The notes: generated from the letters alone by a model not told the origin. Shown: positions 1 through 9,008, counted from the stretch's first letter. The stretch is DNA of 42,424 nt from Acinetobacter tianfuensis (GCF_003611465.1 NZ_RAXV01000035.1:1-42424); one strand, 5' to 3'. Translations and numbers: made by a program.

Positions 1-520
1 CATAAGCATATATACTGCCAAAAACCATAGCAGTAATTTGACCAATATTTAGCTTATTTTTAATATCCTCGTAATCTTCTAATCTAAATTTATACTGTTC
101 TTGTAAGTGCTCTACTGTCCGAATAAAGTTACTTAACTGATCTATAGCCAGCTCTTCCGCTACAACCTTCAATATTCCCCAAGAACTATGATCAGAATTA
201 AGGATAATTCCAGAATATCGAATTGCTAGAATAAAACTTTGTAAATCAAGATTTAAATACTGAATACAAATATTTTTATTATTTGTTTCGTAACGAATAT
301 ATAGGCTTAATGCAAGGATGTAATTTTCATTTTTCACATCATTAATATTAATTATATTTATAAAATTTGATTGCCAAAACATATCAAATTTATTTTTAAA
401 ACCACCTGTTTTAGGTTGTGAACTTTTATACAAAAGATCTTCCACAATTTTTTCTTTTGCAAGCTCTAATCCAAATTCTAAAAAAATAGACTCAAATTTA
501 TTTTCGTAATAATTTTGCAT
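1..520 (-). CDS. Hypothetical protein, low GC, 3' end cut by window edge
   Basis: An open frame of 173 codons runs from an ATG at 520-518 to the left edge of the window without a stop, so the C-terminus is missing. I do not recognise the family. The visible part has no signal peptide or clear membrane segment; it is rich in Ile, Asn, Tyr, Lys and Glu and looks like a soluble, mostly helical cytoplasmic protein. Base composition is clearly more AT-rich than acnB next to it, which suggests acquired DNA. The start codon directly abuts the T-tract of the acnB terminator and there is no Shine-Dalgarno sequence, so either the promoter lies within the terminator region or the true start is elsewhere. 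The frame is closed by a TAA eight codons upstream of this ATG. Confidence 0.7.
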   Translation of the reverse strand, partial: MQNYYENKFESIFLEFGLELAKEKIVEDLLYKSSQPKTGGFKNKFDMFWQSNFINIININDVKNENYILALSLYIRYETNNKNICIQYLNLDLQSFILAIRYSGIILNSDHSSWGILKVVAEELAIDQLSNFIRTVEHLQEQYKFRLEDYEDIKNKLNIGQITAMVFGSIYAY

Positions 521-555
521 AAAAAATAAGGGCTGATAAATCAGCCCTTATTTTA
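521..555 (-). terminator. Rho-independent terminator after acnB
   Basis: A perfect 14-bp stem (arms containing AATAAGGGCTGA) with a TTTA loop is followed on the minus strand by a run of T. It can work in both directions. On the minus strand the T-run ends at the start codon of the next gene. Confidence 0.8.
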
Positions 556-592
556 ACTACTTTTGCTCAGCAAATCATAGATTTGCCCTTGC

Positions 593-629
593 GCCAGGGA
601 AAAGCCTTTCGGCTTTTCTTTATCCTGGC
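593..629 (-). other. Hairpin immediately after the acnB stop codon
   Basis: Arms GCCAGG/CCTGGC enclose a second stem GAAAAGCC/GGCTTTTC with a GAAA (GNRA-type) loop on the minus strand. It lacks a T-run, so it is more likely an mRNA 3'-end stabilising or processing structure than the terminator itself. A further 7-bp inverted repeat (GCAAATC/GATTTGC) lies at 570-586. Confidence 0.45.
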
Positions 630-632
630 TCA

Positions 633-3272
633 TTAAGACAATTGAGCAGCAGCAATTTTCTTCGTATCAACTTCTTTAGATGCGTCTGTATAAGACTCCA
701 TCTTGTCGAAGCTTAAGTATTGGTAGATGTCAGCAGACATGCTGTCGATTTGAGCAGCATATTGTTGATATTCTTCTGGAGTTGGTAATTTACCAAGTAC
801 AGCAGCAACAGAAGCAAGTTCAGCAGACGCTAAGTAAACGTTTGCACCTTGACCTAAACGGTTCGGGAAGTTACGAGTAGAAGTCGATACACAAGTTGTG
901 TTCGGTGCTACACGTGCTTGGTTACCCATACATAATGAACAACCTGGCATTTCAGTACGCGCGCCAGCTTTACCATAAGTATTGTAGAAACCTTCTTCCA
1001 TCAATTGGCGTTCGTCCATACGAGTTGGAGGAGCTAACCAAAGACGAGTAGATAAAGAACCACCAGGAACTTTCTCTAACAATTTACCAGCCGCACGGAA
1101 GTGACCGATGTTCGTCATACATGAACCAACGAATACTTCGTCAATTTTCACGCCTTGAACGTCAGAAAGCAATTTGGCATCATCTGGGTCATTCGGACAG
1201 CAAAGAACTGGTTCAGTGATTGTAGAAAGGTCGATTTCATACACTTTCGTGTATTCAGCGTCAGCATCAGCTTTAAGAAGTGATGGGTTCGCCAACCATT
1301 TTTCCATGTTCTCAACACGACGAGCCATAGTACGCGCATCGCCATAACCTTCAGAAATCATCCATTTCAACATAGTAATGTTTGATTTAAGGTATTCAGC
1401 AACTTTCTCTTCAGAAAGTGTGATAGAACAACCAGCAGCTGAACGTTCAGCAGAAGCATCAGAAAGTTCGAACGCTTGCTCAACAGTCAGGTCAGTTTCC
1501 ATTTCTGTTAAGTCGATCTCTAAGATACGACCAGAGAAGATGTTTTTCTTACCCTTCTTCTCTACAGTTAAGTCACCTTGTTGAATCGCAACATAAGGAA
1601 TCGCATGTACAAGGTCACGTAGTGTGATACCAGGCTGCATTTTACCTTTGAACTTAACAAGTACAGACTCAGGCATATCGAGCGGCATAACACCAGTTGC
1701 AGCAGCGAATGCTACAAGACCAGAACCTGCTGGGAAAGAAATACCGATTGGGAAACGAGTATGTGAGTCACCGCCAGTACCAACTGTATCTGGAAGAAGC
1801 ATACGGTTTAACCAAGAGTGGATAATACCGTCACCTGGACGTAGAGAAACACCGCCGCGGTTCATGATGAAATCAGGAAGCGAGTGCTGCATTTGAACGT
1901 CAACTGGTTTTGGATACGCAGCTGTGTGACAGAAAGATTGCATAACTAGGTCAGCAGAGAAGCCGAGGCAAGCTAAGTCTTTCAATTCGTCACGAGTCAT
2001 TGGACCTGTTGTATCTTGAGAACCAACAGTCGTCATCTTAGGTTCGCAGTAAGTACCTGGAAGTACACCTTGACCTTCAGGAAGACCACAAGCGCGGCCA
2101 ACCATTTTTTGAGCTTGAGTGAAACCTTTACCAGTAGCTGCAGGTTGAACTGGAGTACGGAATAAAGTTGAAGGTGCAAGACCTAGTGCTTCACGAGCTT
2201 TAGTTGTTAAACCGCGGCCAACGATCAGGTTGATACGGCCGCCAGCACGTACTTCGTCTAGAAGAACTGGAGTTTTAAGTTCAGATTCAGCGATTTGAGC
2301 GCCGTCTTTGAACGCCGTTACTTTAGCAGCAGCGTGGTCAATCTTAAGCGTGATTTCGTCGCCCATGTTCATGTTTTGAACATCGATTTCTACTGGCAAT
2401 GCACCAGCATCTTCCATTGTGTTGAAGAAAATCGGAGCGATTTTAGAACCTAAGCAATAACCGCCGTCTTTTTTGTTCGGGATGTGAGCAATTTCGTCAC
2501 CGAAGAACCAAAGTACAGAGTTAGTTGCTGACTTACGAGAAGAACCAGTACCAACAACGTCACCTACGTAAGCAACTTGGTTGCCTTTCGCGATAAGGTC
2601 TTTGATTTGGTTAAGCGGACCAACTTCACCAGGAACTTCTGGGTTGATACCGTCACGTACGTTTTTAAGCATTGCGTTAGCGTGTAACGGAATGTCTGGA
2701 CGGCTCCACGCGTCTTGTGCAGGTGACAAGTCGTCTGTGTTTGTTTCGCCAGTTACTTTGAAAACTGTCAGTTTAATTTCTTCAGGAACGTCTTTACGGC
2801 TAGTGAACCATTCAGCGTCAGCCCAAGACTGCATAACTGCTTGTGCATTTGCATTGCCCGCTTTTGCTTTATCAGCAACGTCATGGAACGCATCAAATAC
2901 AAGAAGAGTTTTCTTAAGCGCGTCAGCTGCAAGTTCTGCAAGCTCAGCATCATCAAGAAGCGCAACTAAAGGAGCAACGTTATAACCGCCAAGCATAGTG
3001 CCTAGCAAGTAAACAGCACGTTCTTTAGAAACTAGAGGTGAAGCAGCTTCGCCTTTAGCCAAAGCAGCTAAGAATGCAGCTTTAACGTATGCAGCTTGGT
3101 CAACACCTGCAGGAACACGGTTTTCAAGCAAATCAACTAAGAATGCTTCTTCGCCCGCTGGTGGATTTTTTAATAATTCAACTAATGCAGCTGTTTGAGC
3201 ATCATCAAGTGGCTTCGGTGGGACTCCGAGTGCGGCACGTTCTGCAACGTGTTGGCGGTAAGCTTCTAGCAC
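633..3272 (-). CDS. acnB: Aconitate hydratase B (bifunctional aconitase / 2-methylisocitrate dehydratase)
   Basis: Encodes the [4Fe-4S] enzyme that interconverts citrate and isocitrate in the TCA cycle; AcnB also dehydrates 2-methylisocitrate and its apo form can bind mRNA. The domain order is that of AcnB rather than AcnA: an N-terminal HEAT-like helical domain (about residues 1-155), the swivel domain next, then the three catalytic domains. The cluster ligands are visible as Cys691 (in VLCCPNDPDD) and Cys778/Cys781 (in PGCSLCMGN). I chose the GTG at 3272, giving 879 residues and the family N-terminus LEAYRQHVAERAA; GAGGA lies 8 nt upstream. Longer in-frame ATG starts at 3338 and 3305 would add an unconserved basic leader without a good ribosome site. 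Transcribed alone, ending at the hairpins below 633. Confidence 0.97.
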   Translation of the reverse strand: MLEAYRQHVAERAALGVPPKPLDDAQTAALVELLKNPPAGEEAFLVDLLENRVPAGVDQAAYVKAAFLAALAKGEAASPLVSKERAVYLLGTMLGGYNVAPLVALLDDAELAELAADALKKTLLVFDAFHDVADKAKAGNANAQAVMQSWADAEWFTSRKDVPEEIKLTVFKVTGETNTDDLSPAQDAWSRPDIPLHANAMLKNVRDGINPEVPGEVGPLNQIKDLIAKGNQVAYVGDVVGTGSSRKSATNSVLWFFGDEIAHIPNKKDGGYCLGSKIAPIFFNTMEDAGALPVEIDVQNMNMGDEITLKIDHAAAKVTAFKDGAQIAESELKTPVLLDEVRAGGRINLIVGRGLTTKAREALGLAPSTLFRTPVQPAATGKGFTQAQKMVGRACGLPEGQGVLPGTYCEPKMTTVGSQDTTGPMTRDELKDLACLGFSADLVMQSFCHTAAYPKPVDVQMQHSLPDFIMNRGGVSLRPGDGIIHSWLNRMLLPDTVGTGGDSHTRFPIGISFPAGSGLVAFAAATGVMPLDMPESVLVKFKGKMQPGITLRDLVHAIPYVAIQQGDLTVEKKGKKNIFSGRILEIDLTEMETDLTVEQAFELSDASAERSAAGCSITLSEEKVAEYLKSNITMLKWMISEGYGDARTMARRVENMEKWLANPSLLKADADAEYTKVYEIDLSTITEPVLCCPNDPDDAKLLSDVQGVKIDEVFVGSCMTNIGHFRAAGKLLEKVPGGSLSTRLWLAPPTRMDERQLMEEGFYNTYGKAGARTEMPGCSLCMGNQARVAPNTTCVSTSTRNFPNRLGQGANVYLASAELASVAAVLGKLPTPEEYQQYAAQIDSMSADIYQYLSFDKMESYTDASKEVDTKKIAAAQLS

Positions 3273-3519
3273 GGTGTTATTCCTCTTTTTTAAAAAATTA
3301 CTCATGAATTCCTGCTTTAAATAAAGCTTCACAAGCAATATGGACTGCTAAATTTTACTAAAATTCCAGTTAAAAGTTAATGCAAGTACAGTGTTTCTTT
3401 GTGATGCCCATTATTTCATAAATAAATAGTACACACTTCGTTCAAACATTAAGCAAATTCAGTACTTATTGCACACTCTTCAGCCACTCAAATTAACTTT
3501 TAACAAAAACTCACTTCAT

Positions 3520-3550
3520 AAAAAAGGCAACCAAATGTTGCCCTTTTTTC
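3520..3550 (-). terminator. Terminator downstream of the 3571-3843 gene
   Basis: Stem GGCAAC/GTTGCC with a CAAAT/ATTTG loop is flanked by six A and six T, so it may act in both directions. Confidence 0.75.
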
Positions 3551-3570
3551 TAACCCTTGGATATTCCACC

Positions 3571-3843
3571 TTAGTGTACTGTAGTTGCTGAAATATATTG
3601 ATTTAATTCTGTACGATTGCCGCTGAATTTTACTTGGCACTGGTCTTCAAATAAGCCGCAATGCTGATTGCTGGCAAAGGAAATATCAATCGCACAGCGC
3701 TGCTGCAATCCTTGATCTATATTGCGCTTAAAGTAAACCTTGTCGCCTATGCTCAGCACATAATTGACACCGCCAATAATGACAAGTCCCTGCTCATCTT
3801 CCAAAAGTAAATCTGCATGGTTCATATAGCCGACAACATCCAT
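3571..3843 (-). CDS. Small hypothetical protein (90 aa)
   Basis: Not recognised. The start at 3843 is chosen because AAGGAG sits 6 nt upstream of that ATG; the longer reading from 3942 has no ribosome site and adds a 33-residue leader that looks non-coding. The product starts MDVVGYMNHADLL, has no signal peptide or membrane segment and is predicted soluble. Three Cys residues (in QRCAID, QHCGLF and DQCQV) and alternating hydrophobic residues suggest a small beta-rich fold. It is a single-gene unit ended by a good terminator. The function cannot be told from sequence or context. Confidence 0.75.
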   Translation of the reverse strand: MDVVGYMNHADLLLEDEQGLVIIGGVNYVLSIGDKVYFKRNIDQGLQQRCAIDISFASNQHCGLFEDQCQVKFSGNRTELNQYISATTVH

Positions 3844-4099
3844 TTGCTGCTCCTTATAATGCGGATCTTTAAAGCCATTATTCATTAAAAAGATAAGCTT
3901 TTCTATATTGCAGATATAGGATTTGTGACAATTTGTGATCAATCTAGCTTAGGCTATTTTGAGTATCTGAATCATGATTCTTTTCAATATATCGTCTTCT
4001 GCTATGTCATTTAGGCGAATAAATATTTTTATAAAAAATACTAAACCGCTTCAGCTTAAAAGCGCTATTCACGTTCACTCAAACCAATAGGCTTCAAAT

Positions 4100-4126
4100 A
4101 AAAAACCGCCCTAAAAAGAGCGGTCA
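4100..4126 (-). terminator. Terminator downstream of the 4155-4514 lipoprotein gene
   Basis: On the minus strand a GACCGC/GCGGT stem with a T-rich loop is followed by six T. It is a short but typical intrinsic terminator. Confidence 0.6.
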
Positions 4127-4154
4127 CCTTCAATACTGTTTCAGTCTTAGAAAC

Positions 4155-4514
4155 TTAGAAAGGCTTATATTCAGGCATTTTATCATGCGGCGTGGCGATA
4201 CATTTCGCTGTAAATTCCGCACGAATTTTCTCACGGGAAGCTTCAACATCCTCTTTCACTGCAGACTCTGGAAGCGCATACACCTCATCTACAATCGTCA
4301 AGAGAAACTTCTTAGTCGTTTCGTCTTCAATTTTGTTGGCATGCTCTACAGCTTTGTCTTTTTCAATTGCATTTTGACGGTCAAGCATTACTGTACGCGC
4401 TGCATTGCCTACACTGCGGCAATAACCTTGCCACTGCTCTTCAGGGGTTAATGGTTTCTTTTCAGCACAGCCAGCCAAAGCCACCAAAACAGATAAAGCG
4501 AGTAACTTTTTCAT
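4155..4514 (-). CDS. Small putative lipoprotein (119 aa)
   Basis: Begins MKKLLALSVLVALAGC, a lipoprotein signal with lipobox LAGC, so the mature protein should be lipidated on Cys16 and anchored in the membrane facing the periplasm. The rest is a charged, mostly helical domain with two Cys residues (in GYCRSV and AKCIATP) that could form a disulfide. The family is not recognised. The start at 4514 is set by AAGGAG 6 nt upstream and by the signal peptide; the frame opens further upstream but that part has no ribosome site and overlaps the preceding terminator. It lies just downstream of another lipoprotein gene, separated by a terminator, so the two are probably not one operon. Confidence 0.85.
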   Translation of the reverse strand: MKKLLALSVLVALAGCAEKKPLTPEEQWQGYCRSVGNAARTVMLDRQNAIEKDKAVEHANKIEDETTKKFLLTIVDEVYALPESAVKEDVEASREKIRAEFTAKCIATPHDKMPEYKPF

Positions 4515-4589
4515 GAACTTCTCCTTACGACAGGCAATATAAAAGATCGTTTGGCTTTTGTCATGTAAATTAGCGCATTCTGAACAAAC

Positions 4590-4611
4590 AAAAAGCCCTT
4601 TCGGGCTTTTT
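4590..4611 (-). terminator. Terminator downstream of the DUF333/I78 lipoprotein gene
   Basis: AAAAGCCC and GGGCTTTT arms surround a 4-nt loop, with extra A and T on the two sides. It is symmetrical and usable in both directions. Confidence 0.8.
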
Positions 4612-4623
4612 AAACGCAGATGC

Positions 4624-5055
4624 TTAACCGCAATTTGCAGCAATAATTTTATTGCTATTTGGATCTACTGTCACAGTCACACGCTCTGAACGGTAGTCCA
4701 TAGTCACTGGCTGCTCTGGTTTGACCATGCGTACAATTTGAGACTTTGTCAGCGTTTTAATTTGATCTTCGGATACATTAGACTGACCGACTAAACGATT
4801 AGCCTCCTCTGGCACACAGTTAGACTGGCTAGAACGCAGCAGCGCCCATTCCTCAACAACCTGACCATTCGCTAAATGGCAATAACCAACCTGTCCGTTA
4901 TTTTCATTGCGTATTTCCAGCTTACCGCCCTGCTCAACACAATATTGACTTGCAGGATTCGTCATACCGATTTTTTGTGCAGTACTTTCAGTTTTTTGAG
5001 CTGCACAGCCTGCAAGCCCAACAAGAACTAAGCTCATCCAAACAAGATGCTTCAT
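4624..5055 (-). CDS. Lipoprotein with DUF333 and I78-type peptidase-inhibitor domains
   Basis: 143 residues. Residues 1-17 are a lipoprotein signal ending in LAGC (lipidated Cys17). Residues about 32-72 match the DUF333 pattern (NPASQYCVEQGG ... GYCHLANGQVVEEWAL), a small domain of secreted or lipoproteins with two conserved Cys. Residues about 78-143 resemble the I78 family of periplasmic protease inhibitors: a Cys, the RLVGQ motif, then VTMDYRSERVTVTVD and a terminal NCG. The family knowledge suggests a membrane-tethered inhibitor protecting the cell from its own or foreign serine proteases; that role is inferred, and the two domain calls are by eye. Single gene with its own terminator. Confidence 0.82.
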   Translation of the reverse strand: MKHLVWMSLVLVGLAGCAAQKTESTAQKIGMTNPASQYCVEQGGKLEIRNENNGQVGYCHLANGQVVEEWALLRSSQSNCVPEEANRLVGQSNVSEDQIKTLTKSQIVRMVKPEQPVTMDYRSERVTVTVDPNSNKIIAANCG

Positions 5056-5163
5056 CTACATTTCCTCTATTTATAGCCTTTAAATTAACAGCTATTGTAA
5101 TGCATAGACCGTTCCAGCGGTCACATCTGCATGATCAATATAAAAATTGCGGGAACAAATGTC

Positions 5164-5367
5164 TTAATTTACAGCATGAATATCCAATTCTTCATTGGTC
5201 GCCAAAACCACAGAAGATAAAATTGGAATCCCCAAGATAAGCGGCATTGCAAAAATCCAAAGAATAACTGTTGCGCCCGGATTAAAAAAGAAGTGAATTG
5301 CAAGCGCCGAAAGCAGAAGCACCAACAGTAAAATCATCGCAAATCTAAATACAAACTTAGTCGACAT
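5164..5367 (-). CDS. Small two-helix membrane protein (67 aa)
   Basis: From the ATG at 5367 the product starts MSTKFVFRFAMILLL and has two strongly hydrophobic segments (about residues 8-26 and 31-52), followed by a short hydrophilic tail ending in EELDIHAVN. It is predicted to sit in the inner membrane as a hairpin. An upstream start at 5412 is possible but less natural because it puts charged and aromatic residues ahead of the first helix. No good Shine-Dalgarno was found for either. The family is not recognised. Confidence 0.6.
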   Translation of the reverse strand: MSTKFVFRFAMILLLVLLLSALAIHFFFNPGATVILWIFAMPLILGIPILSSVVLATNEELDIHAVN

Positions 5368-5628
5368 AATTTTATGCTCAAATAGAAAACTATACCCCCC
5401 TAATATACACATACTTTTAGTATGGTTTTATTGGTTTTCAGTCTGCATTCGCCATTTGCGATTGGTTATTTGCATCTTAAATCATACACATCTAGCCTTG
5501 AGGCAATGTCTCGAAGATAAAATTTCCTCGATTGATCAAATAGAGGCGCAGCCTCTTACACTTAAACTGCGGCAGAAGGCAAGCAAGTCTGCGCATTTTT
5601 TAAATACTGAATGTGGCCATATTCCAAT

Positions 5629-5658
5629 AAAAAAACGCGCCTTTTGGCGCGTTTTTTT
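5629..5658 (-). terminator. Terminator downstream of yebC
   Basis: Perfect ACGCGCC/GGCGCGT stem with a four-base loop, flanked by runs of A and T. It ends 15 nt from the yebC stop. Confidence 0.9.
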
Positions 5659-5672
5659 AAGCAGTGCAAAGA

Positions 5673-6422
5673 TTATTCATCAAGCAGCGCTAAAACTTCG
5701 TCAGAGAACTCAACATTCGTATAAACGTTTTGAACATCATCTAAGTCTTCAAACATATCAATCATTTTCACGATTTTTTTCGCTTGATCAACATCTGTAA
5801 TCAGTGCTTTAGTTGAAGGGTTCATTACAACTTCTGCATTATCAGATTTTAAGCCAGCTGCAGTTAAAGCATCTTGAACTTCACCGAATGTTTCAGGCGT
5901 TGTAATAACTAAGATTTCGTCTTCATCAACTTCAATATCTTCCGCGCCTGCTTCCAAAGCGACATCCATAATTTTATCTTCTAAAGAAACATCTTCAAAA
6001 GTAATCTCACCGCGCTTAGTAAACATATAGGCTACAGAACCAGCTGTACCTAAATTACCGTCAGTCTTAGAGAAGCAATGACGTACATCAGGAACAGTAC
6101 GGTTAAGGTTATCTGTCATTGTTTCAATAATTACAGCAACGCCGCCAACGCCATAACCTTCATAGGTTACTTCTTTTAAATCAGTATTTTCTTCACCGCC
6201 TACACCGCGTGCAATGGCGCGGTTGACTGTGTCACGTGTCATGTTTGCTGATAATGCTTTTTCTACTACAGCACGTAAACGCGGGTTAGATGCAACATCT
6301 CCGCCGCCTAAACGGGCAGCTGTTACGATTTCACGAATAAATTTTGTGAATACTTTAGCGCGGCTCGCATCTTGTTTTGCTTTACGATGCTTTGTGTTAG
6401 CCCACTTGGAATGACCCGCCAT
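5673..6422 (-). CDS. yebC: YebC/PmpR-TACO1 family regulatory protein
   Basis: 249 residues starting [18 protein letters not shown], the invariant N-terminus of this family, with the conserved [12 protein letters not shown] segment in the middle domain. Three-domain alpha/beta proteins of this family were first described as transcription regulators and more recently as translation factors that relieve ribosome stalling on proline-rich stretches. Full length for the family. AAGGAG lies 10 nt upstream of the ATG. It is transcribed alone and ends at a strong terminator. I cannot tell from sequence which YebC subtype (transcriptional or translational) applies. Confidence 0.95.
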   Translation of the reverse strand: MAGHSKWANTKHRKAKQDASRAKVFTKFIREIVTAARLGGGDVASNPRLRAVVEKALSANMTRDTVNRAIARGVGGEENTDLKEVTYEGYGVGGVAVIIETMTDNLNRTVPDVRHCFSKTDGNLGTAGSVAYMFTKRGEITFEDVSLEDKIMDVALEAGAEDIEVDEDEILVITTPETFGEVQDALTAAGLKSDNAEVVMNPSTKALITDVDQAKKIVKMIDMFEDLDDVQNVYTNVEFSDEVLALLDE

Positions 6423-6528
6423 GCGAAATATGCTCCTTGTAGATTGGCCTTATGCCTCTCAAATTGTGCAAATTCTACCATAAGCGCTTTTTTTTGAGAA
6501 AGTGCTTAGTTTAGAGTTTTTTCATCAA

Positions 6529-7098
6529 TTAAGAGTTGTTTTTAGGTTCTGGAATAATAATGTCCAAACCTGTATTTTCTTTGTACAGATTTTTCAGCAG
6601 CGCCAGATCATGATCTAGATCTGTCGGATAGATCTTGCCAAAAATACCGCCTTTTTTTGTATGTGAATTTGCATACATTAAGACAATAGGCACACCGGCT
6701 GCTTTTGCAATATACCAAAAACCAGTACGGATAGGCTTGCGCGCTTCACCGCGCTTAGCGCGAGTTGCTTCAGGCGCAATGACCAAGTTAAATTTATCAT
6801 TTGCCGCAAAGTGTTCAGCCATCTGCTGCACAATATCTTTACTTGACTGACGGTCAACTGGAATGCCGCCAACAGCGTCTAAAATAGGCTTCATCGGACC
6901 TTTGAAGAGCTCTTTTTTAATTAAAGTATGGATTTTAAGGTCATAAATTTGGAACAGAGCAAGGGAAAGCACAGCATCCATCATAGATGTATGTTCAAAA
7001 CCTACAATGACTTGTTTTTTTTCAAGCACATCCGGTTTAACTTCATAAGTCCAGCCTGAAAGCTTAAACGCAGATTCGCCAATAATTTTTTTCAGCAT
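6529..7098 (-). CDS. PlsC-like 1-acylglycerol-3-phosphate acyltransferase family protein
   Basis: 189 residues. The lysophospholipid acyltransferase signature is present: HTSMMD (HX4D, His36 and Asp41), the GGIPVDR block near residue 78, and APEATRAKRGE, a variant of the usual EGTR motif. No long N-terminal membrane anchor is present, so it is probably a short, peripheral member of the LPLAT superfamily that transfers an acyl chain to a lyso-lipid or related acceptor. The exact substrate is not evident. It lies 107 nt upstream of yebC on the same strand; cotranscription is possible. Confidence 0.85.
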   Translation of the reverse strand: MLKKIIGESAFKLSGWTYEVKPDVLEKKQVIVGFEHTSMMDAVLSLALFQIYDLKIHTLIKKELFKGPMKPILDAVGGIPVDRQSSKDIVQQMAEHFAANDKFNLVIAPEATRAKRGEARKPIRTGFWYIAKAAGVPIVLMYANSHTKKGGIFGKIYPTDLDHDLALLKNLYKENTGLDIIIPEPKNNS

Positions 7099-7339
7099 GA
7101 ATGAACAGCAAGGTATAAAAAAGAGTGCCTAATTTCATCCTCTTTAGAAGGACAGTCAAGAGCAAAACTGTAGATTCAGTACAGATGTATAATTTTATAT
7201 ATTTTTTTAAGACTTAGAAACGCTAACTGTATATTTATTGATTTAAAATAAATATGAAATGAGAAGTATAAAGTATTAATAAGTATATTTTTAGTACTGT
7301 TCATGCCTAGTAATTCTTATTAGACTTTTGTCGCAGGTT

Positions 7340-7363
7340 AAAGGAACTCATTTAAGTTCTTTT
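7340..7363 (+). promoter_or_regulatory. Terminator-like hairpin in the leader of the 7395 small gene
   Basis: AAAGGAACT and AGTTCTTTT pair (one G-U) around a 6-nt loop, with four T at the end of the stem, 31 nt before the start codon. It could be an attenuator in the leader, or the end of an unannotated transcript from 7100-7340. Confidence 0.3.
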
Positions 7364-7394
7364 AAAACAATTTTAGGCTTTACAGGATTCAAAA

Positions 7395-7508
7395 ATGACG
7401 GTTATCAGCGCATTGCTTTTCTCTTTAGGTATGCTCGCTCTAGTATCTGTATGGTCTTTAATCGAAATTTATCTCGATTCCAAGAAAACAGAGGCCGTTG
7501 ATTGTTAA
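7395..7508 (+). CDS. Small single-pass membrane protein (37 aa)
   Basis: ATG at 7395 opens a 37-codon frame: a hydrophobic helix (about residues 3-25, VISALLFSLGMLALVSVWSL), then a short charged tail with DSKKTE. An AGGA lies 8 nt upstream, and the composition (one helix plus polar tail) is that of a real small membrane protein rather than noise. No family is recognised. It is transcribed alone towards the tRNA gene; no clear terminator follows directly. Plausible, but small size keeps the call moderate. Confidence 0.5.
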   Translation: MTVISALLFSLGMLALVSVWSLIEIYLDSKKTEAVDC

Positions 7509-7822
7509 ATCATCTCATTTTCTTTTCTATTGTTATTTTTCTGCATCCAGAAAAATAAGTGTATTTCTTCGCGCCTAAACCAAGAATGCCTCAAATAATA
7601 TATAAAATCTATAAGTAAAATCAAACTAACAATCACTCTGCTCTATCCAATATTTTTCTGCATTTTCAGGAAAACCCTAAGAAAATAGTATTTTTTATTC
7701 CTCCTTAATAGAATTTGTTTTGTTAGTGTACAACAAGAAGGAAAAACACTTGTTTTTTCAAAAAATCTCCGATAGTATTCATTTCGCTTGAACTTGTTGA
7801 TATATAACACTTTCGGCATATA
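7509..7822. other. AT-rich intergenic stretch without a gene
   Basis: No convincing coding frame or structured RNA was found. It presumably holds the tRNA promoter (a TATAAC-like -10 at 7803-7808), but no good -35 element is visible. Confidence 0.5.
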
Positions 7823-7899
<77 letters not shown>

Positions 7900-7907
7900 T
7901 ATAAAAC

Positions 7908-7942
7908 AACCACTTAGGTGTACTAATCCTAAGTGGTTTTTT
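7908..7942 (+). terminator. Terminator of the tRNA gene
   Basis: A perfect 11-bp stem (AACCACTTAGG/CCTAAGTGGTT) with a 9-nt loop is followed by six T, 9 nt after the CCA end. Confidence 0.9.
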
Positions 7943-8058
7943 ATTGCCTATTTCCATGTAAGCACTATATAAGTAAAAAAAAGAAGTACCGCTTATTCAA
8001 AGCAAAAATAATGATTACTGCCCACCCTTATATAGATAGCAGCCAGTCACTGCAGCGC

Positions 8059-8529
8059 TCAAGCCTTGCTCAGCAATCCTGTACAGTTAAAAACATTATA
8101 TTCTTTAATCACAAAGCTGGAATGCAGCGCCACAACATGTTCAATTTTCCCAATCCGCTTGAGTAAAACATCACTGTAATTTTCCATATCTTTTGCAACC
8201 ACTTGGACAATAAAATCTGCAGACTGCCCTGTCACCAAAAAAGCATTGATCACTTCAGGAATACTCTCAAGCTCTTCTAAAAATTTAGCAAAAGTATCTG
8301 TATCATGTTTACTGAGCGAAACCTGCAGCAGCACGTGCAAGCTGAAACCTAATTTTTGATAATTCAGTTCACGCTTCAAACCTGACATAATATTCTGATC
8401 AATCAGATGCTTAATTCGTCTATGCACAGAGCTTACAGATAAATTTATACGCTCAGACAATTCATTTAAGTTCAAATCTTCATGCGTTAAAATTTCTAAA
8501 ATTTGCTTATCAAAGCGGTCGAGTTCCAT
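8059..8529 (-). CDS. Lrp/AsnC family transcriptional regulator
   Basis: 156 residues from the ATG at 8529, preceded by GGGAG at 6 nt; this start gives the usual N-terminus MELDRFDKQILEIL. Residues about 5-60 are the winged helix-turn-helix (LNELSERINLSVSSVHRRIKHL) and residues about 65-150 the ligand-binding RAM domain, with the typical ITGQSADFIV-like segment (VTGQSADFIVQVV). Members form octamers that bind amino acids and regulate nearby metabolic or transport genes. No obvious target lies adjacent; the nearest divergent gene is the repeat protein at 9009, 480 nt away, so it could be a target, but this is only positional. Confidence 0.92.
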   Translation of the reverse strand: MELDRFDKQILEILTHEDLNLNELSERINLSVSSVHRRIKHLIDQNIMSGLKRELNYQKLGFSLHVLLQVSLSKHDTDTFAKFLEELESIPEVINAFLVTGQSADFIVQVVAKDMENYSDVLLKRIGKIEHVVALHSSFVIKEYNVFNCTGLLSKA

Positions 8530-9008
8530 GCTTTGCTCCCTGTTACGCAGCTGCGCCAATTACTTTATTTTGTGTTATGAGCCATTCACGCTTCGATTCA
8601 GCGTTCTTCTCCAATGTAATAAATAACAAACCCATTGCCAAATATTTTTTCACTTATTGATCACTTTTTAGAAATATTTACCCAGTTTTTACTTGTTTAT
8701 TAAAATTTAATGACAAATTTCATCATCGTGATTCATTCTCACCTATTATTTTAACTATTCACGCAAAACATAAATATGATCCATTCATCCGTATTTACCG
8801 CCCTTTCCGACCAAATACATCTTCTTTAAAAATCAAACAATTATCCTCATATCACCCGCATAAAACGAGAACAGCATCTCACATTTTTAAAATGATTCAT
8901 TTTTCAATATTTTACTTTTCATAACTTTCAGTTTAAAAATACCTTGAAAAAAATCAGCTCAAAAATTAAACAATACTGGTTAAAAATAAATAATAAGGAA
9001 TACACTCC
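8530..9008. other. Long AT-rich divergent intergenic region
   Basis: About 480 nt between the Lrp-type regulator and the repeat-protein gene. No gene is supported here. A TTGAAA at 8944-8949 could be a -35 element for the 9009 gene, but the matching -10 is poor. Such length suggests room for several regulator sites. Confidence 0.45.

Noticed and set aside
5456..5800. A 114-codon plus-strand frame
   Set aside because: It runs through the yebC terminator and into yebC in antisense; no ribosome site.
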